From contig CALZOH010000118.1 in NCBI GenBank assembly GCA_945827465.1, positions 1 to 9,875 on the forward strand: 9,875 nucleotides of DNA, given 5' to 3'. Numbering within the stretch: position 1 is the first letter of the stretch; every line of letters begins with the position of its first letter. Of this stretch, positions 7,761 through 9,875 are shown in pieces. The position numbers and the translations under genes were made by a program. The notes beneath the pieces were generated by a model. It ran no database searches. It saw nothing but the letters and a program-made list of their open reading frames with translations, and was not told the DNA's origin. This stretch comes from an uncultured Prevotellaceae bacterium (GTDB lineage: Bacteria > Bacteroidota > Bacteroidia > Bacteroidales > Bacteroidaceae).

Positions 7761-9497
7761 ATGGATTGGCTACAGTCGTTATTCACAAACCTAACCTCGT
7801 CAGCCCATATTGTCTTTATCTATGCTATAGTCATCGTATTTGGCTTTAAATTGGGTAAAATAAAGGTTGGAGGTATTTCGTTAGGGTCTACATTCGTGCT
7901 TTTTGTCGGTATTTTAGTTGGACATATTTATAATGTGCTTCACTTACAGACACCAGAGGGTTTTGCCTGCCCTGCTTCAGCACTTAATTTTATTCAGGAC
8001 TTCGGACTGATTCTCTTTGTTTATTGTATCGGTTTACAAGTTGGTCCTGGTTTCTTCTCATCATTCAAGAAGGGAGGTATCCGTCTCAATTTGTTGGCGG
8101 CAAGTTTAGTCCTTCTGAATGTGGGTGTCATGTTTGCGCTTTATTATCTATTTTTCGACACCAGCAATCCGTCAAATTTGCCTATGATGGTCGGTGTGCT
8201 TTGTGGTGCAGTTACTAATACTCCGGGTTTGGGTGCTGCCAATGAAACTCTTGCAGAAGTAATGGCCAATAATTCTGATTTGAGTGCAGCAATGACTGAC
8301 CATCAGATTGCTTCGGCCTATGCTTGTGCTTACCCTTTGGGCGTATTGGGTATGATAGGAGCTACCATTGTTATTCGCTATATCTTACGTATTTCTTTAA
8401 AGAAGGAAGAAGAATATATCAAGCAGCAAATGGACGCTAATCCTCATGCTCGTCCTTTCCATATGACGATTGTAGCTACTAATCGAGCGCTGAGTGGTAA
8501 GACATTATTTAATGTAAGTCGCTTCCTTGGACGTACATTCGTTTGCACCCGTATTGAGCGCAATGGTGAAGTGGTTCAAGCCAACAATGATTCGTTGTTT
8601 ACTTTAGGTGATAAGATGCGTATCGTTTGTGCAGAAGACGATGCAGAGGCCATTACCGCTTTTCTTGGCGACCGCATTGAAATGGATTGGGATGAAGATC
8701 ATTCGCCGATTATTTCTAAACGAGTGGTTGTTACTCGTCCTGAGATTGAAGGTAAAACTTTCGGTCAAATGCATTTCAATTCTGTATATGGTGTCAATAT
8801 TACGCGTTTCACGCGTTCGGGCATGGACCTTTTTGCCAATCGTGACCTGCAACTGCAAATTGGTGACCGTTTGATGGTAGTGGGAACTGAGGCTAAAGTA
8901 AAACGCGTTGCAGATTTGGTAGGTAATTCTGTAAAACGTTTGAATACGCCCAATATTGCTCCTATTTTTATCGGAATATTGCTTGGAGTTATCCTTGGAA
9001 GTCTACCTATTTCTATTTCGGGTATACCTACTCCTGTTAAATTAGGTATTGCAGGTGGTCCGCTCATTGTTGCTATTATTATTGGTCGTTATGGATATAA
9101 GTTTCATCTGGTCTCATATACTACAACGAGCGTAAATCTATTTGTGCGTGAACTCGGACTTATACTATTTCTCGCGAGCGTAGGTATTAAAGCTGGTGCT
9201 AACTTTTGGAGTACCATTATTGCCGGTGACGGGCTCAAGTACGTTTGGACTGGTGTCATTATTACCATTGTTCCAATCCTGATTATTGGCGTAATTGCTC
9301 GTTTGCGTTATAAGTTGAACTATTTTACCTTTATGGGTCTGATAGCCGGTTCAAATACTGATCCACCTTTATTGGGCTTTTCAAATGATTTGGCCAACAA
9401 TGATGCCCCGGCTGTTAGTTATTCTACTGTGTATCCGCTGTCAATGTTCCTGCGCATTCTTACAGCTCAACTCATCATCTTGTTCTGTTGTTCTTAG
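7761..9497 (+). CDS. AspT/YidE-family transporter with two RCK_C (TrkA-C) domains
   Basis: This 578-residue inner-membrane protein has the family's duplicated layout. The first half (about 15-210) has several hydrophobic helices, including GLILFVYCIGLQVGP at 82-96 and the signature GAVTNTPGLGAAN at 149-161. Two cytoplasmic regulatory RCK_C domains follow, at about 232-303 and 318-388, both with the pattern GKT...F...(L/I)GD(K/R)(M/L). The second half (about 400-576) mirrors the first, with GLILFLASVGIKAG at 466-479 and GSNTDPPLLGFSND at 530-543. Family members such as AspT exchange aspartate and alanine, and YidE is a putative transporter; the size is close to the usual 540-560. The substrate here is unknown. 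An aspartate or dicarboxylate carrier would fit a succinate-producing anaerobe, but that is inference. Translation ends at tandem stops TAG TGA. It is a single-gene unit between its own promoter and a 3' hairpin. Confidence 0.92.
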   Translation: MDWLQSLFTNLTSSAHIVFIYAIVIVFGFKLGKIKVGGISLGSTFVLFVGILVGHIYNVLHLQTPEGFACPASALNFIQDFGLILFVYCIGLQVGPGFFSSFKKGGIRLNLLAASLVLLNVGVMFALYYLFFDTSNPSNLPMMVGVLCGAVTNTPGLGAANETLAEVMANNSDLSAAMTDHQIASAYACAYPLGVLGMIGATIVIRYILRISLKKEEEYIKQQMDANPHARPFHMTIVATNRALSGKTLFNVSRFLGRTFVCTRIERNGEVVQANNDSLFTLGDKMRIVCAEDDAEAITAFLGDRIEMDWDEDHSPIISKRVVVTRPEIEGKTFGQMHFNSVYGVNITRFTRSGMDLFANRDLQLQIGDRLMVVGTEAKVKRVADLVGNSVKRLNTPNIAPIFIGILLGVILGSLPISISGIPTPVKLGIAGGPLIVAIIIGRYGYKFHLVSYTTTSVNLFVRELGLILFLASVGIKAGANFWSTIIAGDGLKYVWTGVIITIVPILIIGVIARLRYKLNYFTFMGLIAGSNTDPPLLGFSNDLANNDAPAVSYSTVYPLSMFLRILTAQLIILFCCS

Positions 9498-9539
9498 TGA
9501 AGACGGAATTTTGATGGTCGGATATTCTCGACTTTAATT

Positions 9540-9581
9540 CAATTATCCCCGGAAATTAATAATGATTTTCGGGGATAATTG
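9540..9581 (+). terminator. Long stem-loop downstream of the AspT-like gene
   Basis: Positions 9540-9558 pair with 9563-9581 as a 19-bp stem around a four-base loop, with only two G-T wobbles. The outer 11 bp (CAATTATCCCC against GGGGATAATTG) are perfect. It lies 42 bases after the tandem stops. No U tract follows (GTAGATGG), so it is either a non-canonical terminator or a 3' stabilising hairpin. Confidence 0.6.
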
Positions 9582-9736
9582 GTAGATGGTGAACTCTACA
9601 AGAGAACATCAGTGGATAGTTATAAGGCTTAGCAATAAGAATCATCTCAATAGATTATTAGCGTAATAAAGACAGTGGCTGTTAATTATAGATACCCGTT
9701 CAGACTATACTGTTTTGTATCATGAACAATGAGGCT

Positions 9737-9875
9737 CCGAACATTTGCAGGGAGGTTTTACACAAGGAACAAAAGGCCCTTGAACGTTTGCATGGCGGTT
9801 TTGCGCCGTGTGCAAAAGGTCATTGAACGTTTGCATGACGGTTTTGCGCCGTGTACAAAAGGTCATTGAACGTTT
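9737..9875. repeat. 43-bp tandem repeat array of hairpin-forming units
   Basis: Units begin at 9737, 9780, 9823 and 9866, and the window ends within the fourth. The units at 9780 and 9823 differ at two positions; the unit at 9737 is heavily decayed but keeps the same length and the TTTGCA, GGTTTT and CAAAAGG landmarks. Each good unit opens with TTGAACGTTTGCATGGCGG and closes with CAAAAGGTCA. Within a unit, TTTGCA and TGCAAA are inverted repeats around an inner GGCG-GTTTTG-CGCC hairpin. There are no spacers, so it is not a CRISPR array. The full length is unknown because of the window edge. Confidence 0.9.

Larger units (their letters stand above)
9498..9875. other. Non-coding tail of the window
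   Basis: These 378 bases contain no convincing gene on either strand. They hold a long hairpin (9540-9581), about 155 bases of AT-rich sequence in which I see nothing beyond a small ATAC-TGTTTT-GTAT inverted repeat near 9706-9720, and the start of a 43-bp tandem array from 9737. Confidence 0.7.

Overview
The window looks like chromosomal DNA of an anaerobic member of the Bacteroidota, most likely order Bacteroidales. Four things point that way: promoter -7 elements of the Bacteroidales type (TAnnTTTG) in front of three transcription units; a two-subunit adenosylcobalamin-dependent methylmalonyl-CoA mutase of the kind used in the succinate-propionate route; a secreted CotH protein ending in what looks like a type IX secretion (T9SS) sorting domain; and AT-rich starts without clear Shine-Dalgarno sequences. 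A T9SS cargo would favour Prevotella-, Porphyromonas- or Parabacteroides-like lineages over classical gut Bacteroides, but the genus cannot be fixed from this sequence.

Layout. Positions 1-184 hold a 41-bp tandem repeat array cut by the left edge. A 14-bp perfect stem-loop (199-232) follows and closes the minus-strand operon mutA-mutB (4274 down to 262). The two genes are joined by a one-base TGATG stop/start overlap. A 272-bp divergent intergenic region carries one -7 promoter element per strand. Rightward from it run a CotH-family protein (4547-6643) and, 13 bp later, a ComEC-like metallo-beta-lactamase-fold protein with a twin-arginine-like signal (6657-7586). The next unit is a separately promoted AspT/YidE-family transporter (7761-9497). 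A long hairpin follows at 9540-9581, then an empty stretch, and the right edge cuts a second, 43-bp tandem array of hairpin-forming units (9737-9875).

How the genes may work together. MutA and MutB form the heterodimer that interconverts (R)-methylmalonyl-CoA and succinyl-CoA. The AspT-like protein is a predicted carrier or exchanger, possibly for a small carboxylate or amino acid, but its substrate is unknown. The least explained unit is the CotH/MBL pair: a predicted exported kinase-fold protein with a QxW-repeat beta-trefoil and a T9SS-like tail, beside an exported metallohydrolase. This could be a small surface or periplasmic phosphotransfer/hydrolysis module; that is inference. No mobile element, CRISPR array, tRNA or rRNA is visible.
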